Below are positions 29,649 to 40,043 of a DNA stretch of 64,000 bases, one piece after another. The stretch is taken from positions 1,761,865-1,825,864 of the forward strand of contig NZ_LDOS01000002.1 of assembly GCF_002077135.1 (NCBI RefSeq), read 5' to 3'. Position 1 is the first letter of the stretch. Each line of letters begins with the position of its first letter. The position numbers were made by a program, and so were the translations under genes. This DNA comes from Metallibacterium scheffleri (GTDB lineage Bacteria > Pseudomonadota > Gammaproteobacteria > Xanthomonadales > Rhodanobacteraceae). The notes beneath the pieces were generated by a model. It saw only the letters and a program-made list of their open reading frames with translations, ran no database searches and had not been told where the DNA came from.

Positions 29649-30278
29649 TTACTTCGAATAGAGCTCGACGATCAGACTCTCGTTGATATCCGAGGGCAGA
29701 TCGGCACGATCAGGCAGGGCCTTGAGCACACCAGCCAGCTTCTTGCCATCGACATCGACCCAGGCTGGACGCAAATCCATGCTATCGGCCAGCGTCGCGG
29801 CTTCCTTGACTCGCAACTGATTGCTCGCGCCCTCGGTCAGAGCCACCGTGTCACCGGGTCGCACGCAATAAGATGGCACGTTGACCTTCTTGCCGTTGAC
29901 CGTGATGGCCTTGTGCGCAACCAGCTGCCGCGCCTGGGCGCGTGTAACCGCGAAGCCCATGCGATAGACGATGTTGTCCAAGCGCGTTTCCAGCAGACGC
30001 AACAGGTTTTCGCCCGTGTTGCCTTTCTGGTTGGACGCCTTGGTGTAGTAGTTGCCGAACTGGCGCTCGAGCACGCCATAGATGCGTTTGACTTTCTGTT
30101 TTTCGCGCATTTGCACGGCGAAGTCACTCAGGCGCGCGCGCTTGACCGCCACGCCGTGCTGGCCGGGCTTGGTTTCAAGGTTGCACTTCGAGTCAAGCGC
30201 ACGCGCCGGACTCTTCAGGCTTAGATCGGCGCCTTCACGACGCGCCAGTTTGCAGGTGGGACCGCGGTAGCGAGCCAT
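29649..30278 (-). CDS. rpsD: 30S ribosomal protein S4
   Basis: A 209-aa S4, primary binder of the 5' domain of 16S rRNA and, in E. coli, translational repressor of the alpha operon. It begins [19 protein letters not shown] and has the S4 RNA-binding domain [19 protein letters not shown] and [16 protein letters not shown]. Only scattered cysteines occur, so it is the zinc-free form. Whether autogenous control at rpsM operates here was not tested. Confidence 0.98.
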   Translation of the reverse strand: MARYRGPTCKLARREGADLSLKSPARALDSKCNLETKPGQHGVAVKRARLSDFAVQMREKQKVKRIYGVLERQFGNYYTKASNQKGNTGENLLRLLETRLDNIVYRMGFAVTRAQARQLVAHKAITVNGKKVNVPSYCVRPGDTVALTEGASNQLRVKEAATLADSMDLRPAWVDVDGKKLAGVLKALPDRADLPSDINESLIVELYSK

Positions 30279-30291
30279 CGATGTAATCTCC

Positions 30292-30687
30292 TCAGACCCG
30301 ACGCTTCTTGGGCGGACGGCAGCCGTTGTGGGGAATCGGCGTCACATCGATGATGTTGATCACCTTGTAGCCGAGCGCATTGAGTGAACGCACCGCCGAC
30401 TCGCGGCCAGGGCCCGGACCCTTGATGCGCACTTCAACCGACTTGACACCGTAGTCGAGTGCGGCACGTCCGGCTTTTTCTGCCGCCACCTGCGCCGCGA
30501 ACGGCGTCGATTTGCGCGATCCACGGAAACCGGAACCCCCCGCCGTTGCCCACGACAAGGCATTGCCCTGGCGATCGGTGATGGTGACGATGGTGTTGTT
30601 GAAAGATGCCTGCACGTGCGCGACCGCATCGGTCACCACGCGCTTGACTTTCTTCTTGGTCTTGCCTGCAGCAGGAGCATTGGCCAT
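30292..30687 (-). CDS. rpsK: 30S ribosomal protein S11
   Basis: A 131-aa S11 of the platform of the small subunit. Signature blocks are [20 protein letters not shown] and the C-terminal [17 protein letters not shown]. The ATG at 30687 is preferred over a GTG at 30702, giving the normal length. The N-terminal tail is alanine/lysine rich. It lies 11 bases after rpsM. Confidence 0.98.
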   Translation of the reverse strand: MANAPAAGKTKKKVKRVVTDAVAHVQASFNNTIVTITDRQGNALSWATAGGSGFRGSRKSTPFAAQVAAEKAGRAALDYGVKSVEVRIKGPGPGRESAVRSLNALGYKVINIIDVTPIPHNGCRPPKKRRV

Positions 30688-30698
30688 GTTGGGTCTCG

Positions 30699-31055
30699 TC
30701 ACTTCTTGATCTGGCGGCGCGGACCCTTGCGGGTACGCGCGTTGGTGCGCGTGCGCTGGCCGCGCACCGGGAGACCGCGCCGATGGCGCAGGCCGCGATA
30801 ACTGCCGATATCGATCAGACGCTTGATCGACATGCCGACCTCGCGCCGTAGATCGCCTTCGACCACGTACTTGCCCACCTCGCGGCGCAAGGCCTCAACC
30901 TCGGCCTCGGTCAGCGAGCGAATCTGCGTGGAAGGGTTCACGCCCGCGTCCTCGCACACCTTGCGCGAGCGACTGCGGCCAATTCCAAAAATTCCTTGCA
31001 GCCCGACCCAGACATGTTTCTGGACCGGCAGATTGACACCTGCAATGCGCGCCAT
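30699..31055 (-). CDS. rpsM: 30S ribosomal protein S13
   Basis: A 118-aa S13 at the head of the 30S subunit, contacting the 50S in bridge B1. It begins [20 protein letters not shown] and ends with the basic [17 protein letters not shown]. The ATG at 31055 has a GGAG site upstream. It is the first gene of the alpha operon, with its own promoter 40 bases before the start. No rpmJ gene precedes it. Confidence 0.98.
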   Translation of the reverse strand: MARIAGVNLPVQKHVWVGLQGIFGIGRSRSRKVCEDAGVNPSTQIRSLTEAEVEALRREVGKYVVEGDLRREVGMSIKRLIDIGSYRGLRHRRGLPVRGQRTRTNARTRKGPRRQIKK

Positions 31056-31095
31056 GTGTATGCTCCGAATGCTTGATTCGCGCGGAAAACGCGAG

Positions 31096-31124
31096 ATTAT
31101 AACCGTAAACTGACCGAATACAAA
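31096..31124 (-). promoter_or_regulatory. Promoter of the rpsM-rplQ (alpha) operon
   Basis: Minus-strand TTTGTA (31124-31119) and a perfect TATAAT (31101-31096) with 17-base spacing, directly downstream of the secY hairpin and 41 bases before the rpsM ATG. Confidence 0.7.
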
Positions 31125-31127
31125 GCC

Positions 31128-31151
31128 CCGCGGCACCTTCAGGCACCGCGG
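31128..31151 (-). terminator. Hairpin terminator after secY
   Basis: CCGCGG (31128-31133) pairs with CCGCGG (31146-31151). The inner bases give a ten-bp stem with a tandem U:G/G:U only in minus-strand RNA, a UGAA loop, then GGCUUUGUAUU. It lies 19 bases after the secY stop. The short U tract makes it a moderate terminator. Confidence 0.6.
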
Positions 31152-31170
31152 AAGCGACTGCCTATCCTGC

Positions 31171-32496
31171 TCAGCTGCGCCGCAGGTTGGCTTTCTTCAA
31201 GAGACTCTCGTACTGGTGAGAGACCAAGTGCGCGCGAACCTGCGCGCTGAAATCCATCACCACCACAACCACGATGAGCAGCGATGTGCCACCGAAGTAG
31301 AAAGGCACGTTCCAAGCCGTCTGCAGAAAGGTCGGCACCAGACACACCAAGACCAGGTAAATCGCACCGACGCCAGTGAGACGGGTCAACACGGCGTCGA
31401 TGTAATCGGACGTCGCTTTGCCCGGACGGATACCCGGAATCAGTGCACCAGAACGCTTCAGGTTATCCGCGGTCTCGGGAGCATTGAATACGATCGCCGT
31501 GTAGAAGAACGCGAACAGAATGATGAGTACGCCGAACACGATCTCGTAGATCGGTTCGCCAGGGGTCAGCGCGGTCGTCAGCGCCTGCAGCCATGAAAAA
31601 TGTTGCGCACTGCTGAACCATGTCGCCGCCGTCGCCGGGAACATGATCAGGCTTGACGCGAAGATCGGCGGAATCACGCCGGACATATTGATCTTCAGAG
31701 GCAAATGCGAGGTCTGGTTCTGGTAGGCACGCCCACCCCCGCCCTGTCGTCGCGCGTAATTGACGGGAATGCGCCGCTGCGCACTTTCCATGAACACCAC
31801 GAATGCGGTCACCGCCACGATGATGGCGATCACCAGCAATACCTTGAGTACCGAAAGTTCACCACTCTGGGCCATGCTCAACGTATGCACGATCGCGCCG
31901 GGCAAGCCGGAGACGATGCCGGCAAAGATGATCAGCGAAATGCCATTGCCTATGCCGCGTTCGGTGATCTGCTCGCCTACCCACATCAGGAACATCGTGC
32001 CTGCCGTCAGGCCAACCACCGAAGCAAAGATGAAGCCGAAGCCAGGCGAATAAACCACGTCGACGCCACCCGAAATACCCTGCTTCTGCAGTGCAAAGGA
32101 GATGCCGAATGCCTGGAATGCCGCCAGACCCACCGTGCCCCAGCGCGTGTACTTGGTCATGATGCGCTGACCACTGGCGCCTTCCTTGCGCAGTTGCTGC
32201 CAGGACGGCAGGATCGAACCCAGCATCTGCACCACGATGCTGGCCGAAATGTAGGGCACCACACCCAGCGCGAACACTGAGAAGCGCGCCAACGCGCCGC
32301 CCGAGAACATGTTGAACATGTTCAACAGGCCGCCACCTTGCTCGATCATGCGCGTCATCGCCTCCGGATTCACCCCGGGAATCGGGATGAAGGAGCCAAG
32401 ACGAAACACGACCATCGCGCCCAGCGTGAACAGCAGGCGCTGCTTGAGTTCGGTGAACTTGCCGAAGCCGGCCAGTCCGGTGCCCTGTTTAGCCAC
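31171..32496 (-). CDS. secY: Protein translocase subunit SecY
   Basis: A 441-aa channel subunit of the Sec translocon with ten expected membrane helices. Landmarks are [17 protein letters not shown] near the N-terminus, [28 protein letters not shown], and the conserved cytoplasmic loop [20 protein letters not shown]. The start is GTG at 32496 with GGAG upstream, four bases after rplO. Its partner secE is in this window at 57826-58215. The gene ends the spc cluster. Confidence 0.97.
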   Translation of the reverse strand: MAKQGTGLAGFGKFTELKQRLLFTLGAMVVFRLGSFIPIPGVNPEAMTRMIEQGGGLLNMFNMFSGGALARFSVFALGVVPYISASIVVQMLGSILPSWQQLRKEGASGQRIMTKYTRWGTVGLAAFQAFGISFALQKQGISGGVDVVYSPGFGFIFASVVGLTAGTMFLMWVGEQITERGIGNGISLIIFAGIVSGLPGAIVHTLSMAQSGELSVLKVLLVIAIIVAVTAFVVFMESAQRRIPVNYARRQGGGGRAYQNQTSHLPLKINMSGVIPPIFASSLIMFPATAATWFSSAQHFSWLQALTTALTPGEPIYEIVFGVLIILFAFFYTAIVFNAPETADNLKRSGALIPGIRPGKATSDYIDAVLTRLTGVGAIYLVLVCLVPTFLQTAWNVPFYFGGTSLLIVVVVVMDFSAQVRAHLVSHQYESLLKKANLRRS

Positions 32497-32500
32497 GTGA

Positions 32501-32935
32501 TTACTCCACGCTGCCGCCGGCTGCTTCGATCGCCGCCTTGGCGCCGGCCGTGGCAAGTACGCCGGAAAGCTTGACCGCACGGGTGATCTCGCCCTTCTTG
32601 ACGATCTTCACGCGTCTGGCCTTGAGATTGATCAATCCAGCCTCTTGGAGCGCCGCAACATCAATCACAGCCAGCTTCATCGCCGCAATCTGATACAGGA
32701 ACACTTCCTGAGCTGCTGCCGCCATTTTGGAACGGAAGCCGACCTTTGGCAGTCGCCGCTGCAATGGCATCTGCCCACCCTCGAAACCCGGCTTGACCTT
32801 GCCTTTGCCGGTGCGCGCGTGCTGACCCTTGTGACCACGGCCGGCGGTCTTGCCCAGGCCGGAGCCGATGCCGCGCCCGACACGCACGCGCTCGCGGCGC
32901 GAACCATCGGCTGATTTGATTGAATTCAAACGCAT
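32501..32935 (-). CDS. rplO: 50S ribosomal protein L15
   Basis: A 144-aa L15, a late-assembly large-subunit protein. It opens MRLNSIKSADGSRRERVRVG and includes the glycine-rich GRGIGSGLGKTAGRGHKGQ stretch that interleaves with 23S rRNA. The position between rpmD and secY is standard. It is separated from rpmD by 21 bases. Confidence 0.98.
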   Translation of the reverse strand: MRLNSIKSADGSRRERVRVGRGIGSGLGKTAGRGHKGQHARTGKGKVKPGFEGGQMPLQRRLPKVGFRSKMAAAAQEVFLYQIAAMKLAVIDVAALQEAGLINLKARRVKIVKKGEITRAVKLSGVLATAGAKAAIEAAGGSVE

Positions 32936-32956
32936 GAGTAACTCCCAATCCGCTGA

Positions 32957-33139
32957 TTACAGCTCGACACGCACGAGATAGTTCACCGTATGGATCAGGC
33001 CACGCACTTGCGGGCTATCCTTCAGTTCACGCATGTCATTGATCTTGTTCAGACCCAGTGCGCGTACGCTCAGGCGATGCCGGTGTTGCACGCCGCGCAG
33101 ACCCTTGACCAGGCGTACCTTGACGGTCTTGTCACTCAT
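32957..33139 (-). CDS. rpmD: 50S ribosomal protein L30
   Basis: A 60-aa L30 of the short bacterial type, with the central signature [19 protein letters not shown]. Its start overlaps the rpsE stop by eight bases, indicating translational coupling. Normal length. Confidence 0.97.
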   Translation of the reverse strand: MSDKTVKVRLVKGLRGVQHRHRLSVRALGLNKINDMRELKDSPQVRGLIHTVNYLVRVEL

Positions 33140-33641
33140 GGCCCAGAACCTCCGCGACGGTCTTGCCGCGCTTGGCGGCGATGTACTCGGGTGTGCTCAA
33201 CGCCTGCAGACCCTTGATGGTTGCACGCACCAGATTGATGGGGTTGCGCGAACCGACTGCCTTGGCAAGCACATTCTTCACCCCGACCACTTCGAGCACG
33301 GCGCGCATGGCGCCACCGGCGATCACACCCGTACCTTCCGAAGCCGGCTGCATGTAGACGCGCGCGGCACCATGATTGGCCTTGATGGCGTAATGCAGCG
33401 TGCCATTGTTGAGCTTGACCTTGACCATGTTGCGACGCGCACGCTCCATCGCCTTGGCGATGGCGGCGGGTACCTCACGGGCCTTGCCATAGCCGAGGCC
33501 CACGCGGCCATCACCATCGCCGACCACGGTCAGCGCAGTGAAGCTCATCTGCCGACCACCCTTGACTGTCTTCGCAACGCGATTGACGGCAATGAGCTTT
33601 TCCAGCATGCCATCGGAATTTTCACGATCGTTCGTGGACAT
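33132..33641 (-). CDS. rpsE: 30S ribosomal protein S5
   Basis: A 169-aa S5, involved in decoding fidelity and mRNA entry. The dsRNA-binding domain has [21 protein letters not shown], and the C-terminal domain includes [20 protein letters not shown]. The loop around GGRQMSF, altered in spectinomycin-resistant strains of other species, looks wild type. It follows rplR after a 77-base gap, longer than neighbouring gaps, in which I see no strong signal. Confidence 0.98.
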   Translation of the reverse strand: MSTNDRENSDGMLEKLIAVNRVAKTVKGGRQMSFTALTVVGDGDGRVGLGYGKAREVPAAIAKAMERARRNMVKVKLNNGTLHYAIKANHGAARVYMQPASEGTGVIAGGAMRAVLEVVGVKNVLAKAVGSRNPINLVRATIKGLQALSTPEYIAAKRGKTVAEVLGHE

Positions 33642-33718
33642 GAATCACCTTGTTTCGTGGCCCGCGCAGCGAGCACATGCTTACGGCGTGATGCCGCTTG
33701 GAGTTGTAATGAACGCGC

Positions 33719-34072
33719 TTAAAATTTGAGGCCGGCCTCGCGCGCGGCATCGGCCAAAGCCTTGACGCGGCCGTGGTACCTGAAACCGGAGCGATCGAAG
33801 GCTACCTTGTCGATGCCTGCGGCCAGACAACGTTCGGCCACCGCCTTGCCAACCGCAGCCGCAGCAGCGATATTCTTGGTGCCCTTGAGATCGGCGTTGA
33901 TCGATTCCTGCAACGTCGAGGCCGCAGCGATCACACGGTCACCGCTGGCACTGAACACCTGCGCATACAGATGCTGATTGCTGCGATGCACGCTGAGGCG
34001 CACGACTTCCAGTTTGCGAATGTGCGCACGCGTCGATTTGGCGCGGCGCAGTCGGGCGATGTTCTTTTCCAT
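33719..34072 (-). CDS. rplR: 50S ribosomal protein L18
   Basis: A 117-aa L18, which binds 5S rRNA with L5 and L25. It contains [21 protein letters not shown] and the C-terminal [22 protein letters not shown]. Standard position between rplF and rpsE. Confidence 0.98.
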   Translation of the reverse strand: MEKNIARLRRAKSTRAHIRKLEVVRLSVHRSNQHLYAQVFSASGDRVIAAASTLQESINADLKGTKNIAAAAAVGKAVAERCLAAGIDKVAFDRSGFRYHGRVKALADAAREAGLKF

Positions 34073-34100
34073 GTCTTGTCTCCGGAAACGGATAGGCCGA

Positions 34101-34628
34101 TCAGGCCTTCTTGGCTTCCTTCAGGGTGATTTGCTCGCCGGCATAACGCACGCCCTTGCCCTTGTAGGGCTCCGGCGGACGATATGCGCGGATCTTCGCG
34201 GCGACCTGGCCTACGCGCTGCTTGTCGACACCCTTGATCAGGATCTCGGTTGCAGTCGGCGTTTCCAGCGTGATGCCCTCGGGCGTGGCGAAATTGACAG
34301 GATGCGAGAAACCCAATGTCAGACTCAGGGTCTTGCCCTGCATCGAGGCCTTGTAACCCACGCCGACCAGCTCCAGCTTGCGCTCGAAGCCCTCGGCAAC
34401 GCCCTTGACCATGTTGGCCAGCAACGCACGCGCCGTGCCCACGAATTTCATCTCGGTCTCGCCCTGCGCCTCGCAAAGCACTTGACCTGCGTCGATGCGC
34501 AAGCTGACTCCGGCCGGGGAGTGCGCGCTGACCGAACCTTTCGGTCCCTTCACGGTGATCGTCGCGGCATCGAACTTGCACTCGACACCCTTGGGCAGGA
34601 TTACAGGCTTCTTGGCTACACGTGACAT
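34101..34628 (-). CDS. rplF: 50S ribosomal protein L6
   Basis: A 175-aa L6 near the factor-binding site. It opens [16 protein letters not shown] and ends with the family block [19 protein letters not shown]. The ATG at 34628 has GAGGAG just upstream. The longer open frame to 34697 lacks L6 similarity and is rejected. Confidence 0.98.
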   Translation of the reverse strand: MSRVAKKPVILPKGVECKFDAATITVKGPKGSVSAHSPAGVSLRIDAGQVLCEAQGETEMKFVGTARALLANMVKGVAEGFERKLELVGVGYKASMQGKTLSLTLGFSHPVNFATPEGITLETPTATEILIKGVDKQRVGQVAAKIRAYRPPEPYKGKGVRYAGEQITLKEAKKA

Positions 34629-34641
34629 GCTCTTCTCCTCG

Positions 34642-35037
34642 TTAGGCCACGACGCCGATGACTTCGCCACCCACACCCTTGGCGCGGGCTTGGGCATCGG
34701 TCATCAAACCGGCGGAGGTGGAGACGATGGAGATGCCCAGGCCGTTGAGCACCTTCGGCAGAGCGCCCTTGCCACGATAGACACGCAAGCCGGAGCGGCT
34801 CACGCGCTCGATTCGCTCGATCGCGGGGCGGCCCTCGAAGTACTTCAGGCGGATTTCCAGATTGGCCTTGGCGCCTTCTCTGGCCACCTGCACATCCAGA
34901 ATGTAGCCCTCGGCCTTGAGCAGGTCGGCAATCGCCGCCTTGGCTTTGGACGCCGGCATCTTCACCACCACCTTGCCCACTGCCTGGGCATTGCGGATGC
35001 GGGTGAACATGTCGGCAATGGGATCAGTCATGCTCAT
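34642..35037 (-). CDS. rpsH: 30S ribosomal protein S8
   Basis: A 131-aa S8, a primary 16S rRNA binder and, in E. coli, the spc operon repressor acting at the rplX-rplE junction. It opens with [19 protein letters not shown] and ends [20 protein letters not shown]. Two ATGs are possible, 35037 (MSMTDP) and 35031 (MTDP); the first has the better-spaced AGGA. Confidence 0.97.
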   Translation of the reverse strand: MSMTDPIADMFTRIRNAQAVGKVVVKMPASKAKAAIADLLKAEGYILDVQVAREGAKANLEIRLKYFEGRPAIERIERVSRSGLRVYRGKGALPKVLNGLGISIVSTSAGLMTDAQARAKGVGGEVIGVVA

Positions 35038-35080
35038 GTATTGATTCCTGGTTGATCTTGCACCGATATCCGTTGTTGAC

Positions 35081-35386
35081 TCACCAACTGGCCTTGCGCA
35101 GGCCGGGCACGTCGCCGCGCATGGTTGCTTCGCGCAGCTTGTTGCGGCCAAGGCCGAACTTGCGATAGACGCCATGCGAGCGCCCGGTGAGAGCGCAGCG
35201 CGTGGTCTGCCGACTGGAACTGGAATCCCGCGGCAGCTGTTGCAACCTGGTTACCGCGGCCTGTTTGTCCTCGAACGAAGCCTGCGGGCTGGCGATGAGC
35301 TTCTTCAGCTCAGCGCGCTTGGCCGCATACTTCTTGACCAGCTTGGCCCGCTTGACCTCGCGGTTGATCATGCACTGCTTTGCCAT
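35081..35386 (-). CDS. rpsN: 30S ribosomal protein S14, zinc-free type
   Basis: A 101-aa S14 of the long, zinc-independent form: it starts [20 protein letters not shown] and has no CXXC pairs. The C-terminal [20 protein letters not shown] is diagnostic. The ATG at 35386 is 13 bases after rplE. Confidence 0.98.
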   Translation of the reverse strand: MAKQCMINREVKRAKLVKKYAAKRAELKKLIASPQASFEDKQAAVTRLQQLPRDSSSSRQTTRCALTGRSHGVYRKFGLGRNKLREATMRGDVPGLRKASW

Positions 35387-35399
35387 GGTGAATCCTGGA

Positions 35400-35939
35400 T
35401 CAGTTGCGGAACGGAAAATTGAACGCTTCGAACAAGGCCTTGGCCTCGGCGTCGCTGCGCGCGTTGGTGGCGATGGAAATATCCATGCCGCGCAGAGCAT
35501 CAACCTGATCGAAATCGATCTCGGGGAAGATGATCTGCTCCTTGATGCCCATATTGTAGTTGCCACGGCCATCGAACGAACGTCCCGGCACACCACGGAA
35601 GTCGCGCACGCGCGGCAGCGCAACGCTGATCAGACGATCAAGGAACTCGTACATGTTGTGACGACGCAAGGTCACCTTGCAGCCGATGGGCCAACCATCG
35701 CGGATCTTGAACGAGGCCACGGATACGCGCGCCTTGGTCGCCACCGGCTTCTGGCCTGCGATTTTGGCCATGTCGGCCAGTGCATTCTCCAGCACTTTTT
35801 TGTTGGCCGCCGCTTCACCCACGCCCATGTTCAGCGTGATCTTGGTGATGCGCGGAACCTGCATGACATTGCTGTAGCCAAAGCGTTCAATCAACTTCGG
35901 CACGACTTGCTCTTTGTAGATTTTTTCGAGGCGAGTCAC
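35400..35939 (-). CDS. rplE: 50S ribosomal protein L5
   Basis: A 179-aa L5, binding 5S rRNA in the central protuberance. It contains [20 protein letters not shown] and [19 protein letters not shown]. Translation starts with GTG at 35939, with an AAGGAG site upstream giving the standard length. The rplX-rplE junction is where S8 represses the spc operon in E. coli; only ten bases separate the genes here. Confidence 0.98.
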   Translation of the reverse strand: MTRLEKIYKEQVVPKLIERFGYSNVMQVPRITKITLNMGVGEAAANKKVLENALADMAKIAGQKPVATKARVSVASFKIRDGWPIGCKVTLRRHNMYEFLDRLISVALPRVRDFRGVPGRSFDGRGNYNMGIKEQIIFPEIDFDQVDALRGMDISIATNARSDAEAKALFEAFNFPFRN

Positions 35940-35949
35940 GATGGGCTCC

Positions 35950-36264
35950 TTAGGCGTCCACGACCTCGCCGGTACCGCGGAACACGCGGACCTTGCGGCC
36001 ATCATCGAGCGTCTTGAAACCGACGCGCGAGCCCTGGCCACTGGCGGAGTTGAACAGCATGACATTGGAAAGGTGGATCGGGGCTTCACGCTCGATGATG
36101 CCGCCGGGTTGATTGATTTGCGGATTGGGCTTGGTGTGACGCTTGACCATGTTGATGTTGGCCACGAACACGCGGTCACCGACCACGCGCGTGACTTCAC
36201 CACGCTGACCCTTGTCCTTGCCGGCGATCACGATTACCTGATCACCCTTGCGAATACGGTTCAT
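35950..36264 (-). CDS. rplX: 50S ribosomal protein L24
   Basis: A 104-aa L24, an assembly initiator on 23S rRNA. The KOW motif is at the N-terminus ([20 protein letters not shown]), followed by [14 protein letters not shown]. Normal length, 13 bases after rplN. Confidence 0.98.
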   Translation of the reverse strand: MNRIRKGDQVIVIAGKDKGQRGEVTRVVGDRVFVANINMVKRHTKPNPQINQPGGIIEREAPIHLSNVMLFNSASGQGSRVGFKTLDDGRKVRVFRGTGEVVDA

Positions 36265-36277
36265 CAGACTTCTCCGC

Positions 36278-36646
36278 TCAGAGCACTTCGGGCGCGAGCG
36301 AGACGATCTTCATGAAGCGCTCGCTGCGCAGCTCGCGGGTGACCGGCCCGAAAATGCGGGTACCGATCGGCTCGAGCTTGTTGTTGAGGAGTACGGCGGC
36401 ATTGCCGTCGAAGCGGATCAGCGACCCGTCCGGACGACGCACACCCTTGGCGGTACGAACCACGACGGCGTCGTAGACTTCGCCCTTTTTCACCTTGCCG
36501 CGCGGGATGGCATCCTTGACGGTCACCTTGATGACGTCACCGATGCCGGCATAACGGCGCTTGGAGCCACCCAGCACCTTGATGCACATGAGCTCGCGCG
36601 CACCGCTATTGTCCGCCGCGGCCAATCTGGATTGCATCTGGATCAT
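36278..36646 (-). CDS. rplN: 50S ribosomal protein L14
   Basis: A 122-aa L14 at the subunit interface. It opens [20 protein letters not shown] and has [20 protein letters not shown] and the C-terminal [13 protein letters not shown]. The ATG at 36646 is used; an upstream open frame is not similar to L14. Confidence 0.98.
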   Translation of the reverse strand: MIQMQSRLAAADNSGARELMCIKVLGGSKRRYAGIGDVIKVTVKDAIPRGKVKKGEVYDAVVVRTAKGVRRPDGSLIRFDGNAAVLLNNKLEPIGTRIFGPVTRELRSERFMKIVSLAPEVL

Positions 36647-36656
36647 GGCTATACCC

Positions 36657-36920
36657 TCACTCGCCGGCGCGCTGCAGGACTTCGACCACTCGGTGATGCT
36701 TGGTCTTGGACAGTGGACGACATTCGACGATGCGCACCAAGTCGCCCTCGCGGCAATCACCCGACTCGTCGTGGGCATGCAGCTTGGTCGAACGGCGCAA
36801 GATCTTGCCGTAAACAGCGTGCTGGATCTGACGCTCGATCAGAACCGTCACGGTGTGGTTCATCTTGTTGCTCACCACGCGCCCTTGCAGACTGCGGGTG
36901 GCTGAAGTCGTTTCGCTCAT
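36657..36920 (-). CDS. rpsQ: 30S ribosomal protein S17
   Basis: An 87-aa S17, a primary 16S rRNA binder of the OB-fold type. It contains [20 protein letters not shown] and [18 protein letters not shown] start at ATG 36920 (MSETTSATR) rather than GTG 36932, which fits family length. It is eight bases after rpmC. Confidence 0.96.
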   Translation of the reverse strand: MSETTSATRSLQGRVVSNKMNHTVTVLIERQIQHAVYGKILRRSTKLHAHDESGDCREGDLVRIVECRPLSKTKHHRVVEVLQRAGE

Positions 36921-36928
36921 GGCCTGTC

Positions 36929-37114
36929 TCACTTGTTCTCGCCCTGCACCGTCTTGGTTCGGGCGATATCGCGACGCACGCGCTTGAGCTGGTGCGTCTG
37001 CTTGAACTCGCCCGCGCTGCGCTGCATGCGCAGATTGAACTGCTCCTTGCGCAAATCGAGCACGTGTTTGGCCAGATCAACGGCCGACTGATTACGCAGA
37101 TCCTTGATATCCAT
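36929..37114 (-). CDS. rpmC: 50S ribosomal protein L29
   Basis: A 61-aa helical L29, located near the tunnel exit where it helps dock chaperones and SRP. The sequence [19 protein letters not shown] followed by [19 protein letters not shown] is standard. The ATG at 37114 overlaps the rplP stop by one base (TGATG); a GTG one codon earlier is less likely. Confidence 0.97.
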   Translation of the reverse strand: MDIKDLRNQSAVDLAKHVLDLRKEQFNLRMQRSAGEFKQTHQLKRVRRDIARTKTVQGENK

Positions 37115-37527
37115 CACAGCACCGCCCGGGTGACAAAGGTGGTCTGCACCGACAGCTTCGCGGCCGCAAGGCGGAACGCCTCGCGCGCGGTCACTTCATC
37201 GACGCCCTCGATTTCATACAGCATGCGACCAGGCTGCACCGGGGCCACCCAGAATTCGACGCTGCCCTTGCCCGCGCCCATGCGCACTTCAATGGGTTTG
37301 CGCGTGATCGGCTTGTCAGGGAATACACGAATCCACAGTTTTCCGCCACGCTTGACGTGGCGGGAGATGCTGCGGCGCGCGGCTTCGATCTGACGCGAGG
37401 TCAGGTGCCCATGCGTGATGGCCTTCAGACCATACTCGCCGAAGCTGACCACGTTGGCGCTGTAACTCAGGCCTTCGTTGCGGCCCTTGAACATCTTGCG
37501 GTATTTGGTGCGCTTGGGTTGTAGCAT
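37114..37527 (-). CDS. rplP: 50S ribosomal protein L16
   Basis: A 137-aa L16 close to the A site and peptidyl-transferase centre. It begins [20 protein letters not shown] and contains [19 protein letters not shown] and [17 protein letters not shown]. The arginine corresponding to the hydroxylated E. coli Arg81 region appears present ([12 protein letters not shown]). Standard length. Confidence 0.98.
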   Translation of the reverse strand: MLQPKRTKYRKMFKGRNEGLSYSANVVSFGEYGLKAITHGHLTSRQIEAARRSISRHVKRGGKLWIRVFPDKPITRKPIEVRMGAGKGSVEFWVAPVQPGRMLYEIEGVDEVTAREAFRLAAAKLSVQTTFVTRAVL

Positions 37528-37538
37528 GAGAGTGCTCC

Positions 37539-38249
37539 TTACTTCGCCGCCGTCTGGCGTTCACCGCCACGACGTGGCTCGCGCTCGGCTTCCTTCGCCT
37601 CTTGCTGCTGGCTAGCAGCCAGGTCGAAGACTTCGCCCTTATAGATCCACACCTTGACGCCAATGATGCCGTAGGTGGTCTTGGCTTCCGCAAAGCCATA
37701 ATCGATGTCCGCGCGCAAGGTATGCAGCGGCACGCGGCCTTCGCGGTACCACTCCGAACGCGCGATTTCCGCACCGTTGAGGCGGCCGCCGACGTTGACC
37801 TTGATGCCGAGCGCGCCAAGGCGCATCGAGTTGCCCACCGCGCGCTTCATTGCACGGCGGAACATGATGCGACGCTCGAGTTGCTGCGCGATGCTCTCGG
37901 CAACAAGCTGAGCGTCCAGTTCTGGCTTGCGTACCTCGGCCACATTGATGTGCGTGGGGACGCCCATCAGCACGGTCACGTCACGACGCAGCTTCTCGAT
38001 GTCCTCGCCTTTCTTGCCAATCACCACACCCGGACGAGCCGTGTGGATGGTGACACGTGCATTTTTGGCAGGGCGTTCGATCAGGATCTTGGAAATGCCT
38101 GCCGCCGCCAGACGCTTCTTGAGCATCTCGCGTACCTTGATATCGGCAACAAGATATTGGGCAAACTCCCGCTTGCCGGCGAACCACTTCGAGTTCCAGT
38201 CCTTGGCAATGCCCAGGCGGAACCCGGTGGGATGAACTTTATGACCCAT
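37539..38249 (-). CDS. rpsC: 30S ribosomal protein S3
   Basis: A 236-aa S3 at the mRNA entry tunnel, with helicase-like function together with S4 and S5. It starts [20 protein letters not shown] and has the KH domain [21 protein letters not shown]. The C-terminal tail is charged ([16 protein letters not shown]). Typical length and position. Confidence 0.98.
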   Translation of the reverse strand: MGHKVHPTGFRLGIAKDWNSKWFAGKREFAQYLVADIKVREMLKKRLAAAGISKILIERPAKNARVTIHTARPGVVIGKKGEDIEKLRRDVTVLMGVPTHINVAEVRKPELDAQLVAESIAQQLERRIMFRRAMKRAVGNSMRLGALGIKVNVGGRLNGAEIARSEWYREGRVPLHTLRADIDYGFAEAKTTYGIIGVKVWIYKGEVFDLAASQQQEAKEAEREPRRGGERQTAAK

Positions 38250-38261
38250 TTCGTTGCCCCG

Positions 38262-38591
38262 TCAGTTGCCAACGACCACAGTGATGTGGCTGCTGCGCTT
38301 GAGAATGCGTGCCCCACGACCCTTGGCGCGCGCATGCATGCGCTTCATCATCGGACCTTCGTCCACGAAAATGCGCGTCACCTTGAGCTCGTCGACATCG
38401 GCACCGAGGTTGTTCTCGGCGTTGGCAACGGCCGAAAGCAGCAGCTTGCGCACGATGTGCGCCGCCTTCTTTTCGGTGTGCTCGAGCAGACCGCTGGCCC
38501 GATCGACGGGCATGCCGCGCACAAGGTCGGCTACCAGACGCGCTTTTTGCGCCGAAATCCGGGCCCCGCGCAGGATTGCCTTCGCTTCCAT
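38262..38591 (-). CDS. rplV: 50S ribosomal protein L22
   Basis: A 109-aa L22 whose long hairpin lines the exit tunnel. The ATG at 38591 ([19 protein letters not shown]) aligns residue for residue with the E. coli start and has GGAG six bases upstream; ATGs at 38603 or a GTG at 38606 are less likely. The C-terminal [19 protein letters not shown] is diagnostic. No macrolide-type deletion is seen in the loop. Confidence 0.96.
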   Translation of the reverse strand: MEAKAILRGARISAQKARLVADLVRGMPVDRASGLLEHTEKKAAHIVRKLLLSAVANAENNLGADVDELKVTRIFVDEGPMMKRMHARAKGRGARILKRSSHITVVVGN

Positions 38592-38602
38592 CTCAGTCTC
38601 CA

Positions 38603-38899
38603 TCACTTCTTCTTGGCTGCAGCAGGTGCCGCGGCCTTCTTGTCGCCGGAATGCCCCTTGAACGTGCGCGTCGCCGCGAATTCGCCAAGTTTGTGCCCGA
38701 CCATGTTTTCATTCACCAGAACCGGAACGTGCTGCTTGCCGTTATGCACGGCGATGGTCATGCCGACCATATCCGGCACGATCATCGAGCGACGCGACCA
38801 TGTCTTGATCGGACGCTTGCTGTTGGTCGCGGCCGCAGCCTCGACTTTCTTCATCAGGTGCAGGTCGATGAAGGGACCTTTCTTGAGCGAACGCGGCAT
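38603..38899 (-). CDS. rpsS: 30S ribosomal protein S19
   Basis: A 98-aa S19 in the 30S head. It starts [20 protein letters not shown] and has [20 protein letters not shown]. The C-terminus carries a short Lys/Ala tail ([13 protein letters not shown]), longer than in E. coli, probably unstructured. Confidence 0.97.
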   Translation of the reverse strand: MPRSLKKGPFIDLHLMKKVEAAAATNSKRPIKTWSRRSMIVPDMVGMTIAVHNGKQHVPVLVNENMVGHKLGEFAATRTFKGHSGDKKAAAPAAAKKK

Positions 38900-38911
38900 G
38901 TCGATTCCCAG

Positions 38912-39733
38912 TTACTTGCGACGACGCACGATCATGTTCTGCGTGCGTTTGTTGTTTCGCGTCTTGTAGCCCTTGGTTGGCAAGCCCCACGGACTGACGG
39001 GATGACGACCACCCGAGGTACGGCCTTCGCCGCCACCGTGCGGATGATCGACTGGATTCATGGCCACGCCACGCACGGTCGGGCGTATGCCTTTCCAGCG
39101 TTGCGCGCCAGCCTTGCCGATCTTGCGCAGGTTGTGCTCGGTGTTGCCCACCTCGCCAATCACTGCACGACACTCGACCGGCACCTTGCGCATTTCGCCA
39201 GAACGCAAGCGCAAGGTAGCGAAACCCAACTCGCGCGCCACCAGCTGCACTGAGGCGCCAGCACTGCGCGCCAACTGTGCGCCCTTGCCAGGTTTCATCT
39301 CGATGCAATGCACGGTCGAACCAATCGGTACATTGCGCAAAGGCAGACAATTGCCAGGCTTGATTGGTGCGTCGCGTCCGGCCACGAGCTGATCGCCTAC
39401 CGCCAGACCACGCGGCGCGATGATGTAGCGGCGCTCGCCATCTGCGTACAACACCAGCGCAATATGCGCGGTCCGGTTGGGATCGTACTCAAGACGCTCG
39501 ACGCGACAGGCAATGCCTTCCTTGTCGCGCTTGAAGTCAATCAAGCGATAATGCTGCTTGTGTCCACCGCCACGGTGGCGCGTGGTGATGCGCCCGTAGT
39601 GATTGCGGCCCCCGGTGTTGCTCTGCGCCTCGACCAGCGGAGCATGGGGTGCACCCTTGTGCAGACCTGGCGTCGACACGCGCACCATGGCGCGGCGTCC
39701 TGGCGAGGTCGGCTTGAATGTCATCAATGTCAT
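38912..39733 (-). CDS. rplB: 50S ribosomal protein L2
   Basis: A 273-aa L2, essential for subunit association and peptidyl transfer. It opens [19 protein letters not shown] and contains the conserved C-terminal [20 protein letters not shown], with the histidine implicated in activity. The first ATG aligns with the E. coli start. It is 16 bases after rplW. Confidence 0.98.
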   Translation of the reverse strand: MTLMTFKPTSPGRRAMVRVSTPGLHKGAPHAPLVEAQSNTGGRNHYGRITTRHRGGGHKQHYRLIDFKRDKEGIACRVERLEYDPNRTAHIALVLYADGERRYIIAPRGLAVGDQLVAGRDAPIKPGNCLPLRNVPIGSTVHCIEMKPGKGAQLARSAGASVQLVARELGFATLRLRSGEMRKVPVECRAVIGEVGNTEHNLRKIGKAGAQRWKGIRPTVRGVAMNPVDHPHGGGEGRTSGGRHPVSPWGLPTKGYKTRNNKRTQNMIVRRRK

Positions 39734-39749
39734 TGCGGTGACTCCTGAC

Positions 39750-40043
39750 TCAGGCCTTAGCCATCACGTCGATGGACTGGCCTTCGGCAAGACGGATATA
39801 CGCCTTGCGCATGCCGGCACGACGGCCCTGGCGATAACGGAAGGACTTGGTTTTGCCCTTGACGTTGACCAGATTGACCGCTTCCACCTTAACTTCGAAC
39901 AATTGCTCGACTGCCGCCTTCACATCGGCCTTGGTGGCCTCGGGCGCGACCTCGAACACGTACTGATTGTGCTCGGCCAGACGCGCCGCCTTCTCGGAGA
40001 TCAGCGGCGCGCGCAGCACGGATAGAATGAATTCGTTGTTCAT
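39750..40043 (-). CDS. rplW: 50S ribosomal protein L23
   Basis: A 97-aa L23, the docking site for trigger factor and SRP at the tunnel exit. It has [20 protein letters not shown] and [20 protein letters not shown]. The ATG at 40043 overlaps the rplD stop by four bases (ATGA). Confidence 0.97.
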   Translation of the reverse strand: MNNEFILSVLRAPLISEKAARLAEHNQYVFEVAPEATKADVKAAVEQLFEVKVEAVNLVNVKGKTKSFRYRQGRRAGMRKAYIRLAEGQSIDVMAKA

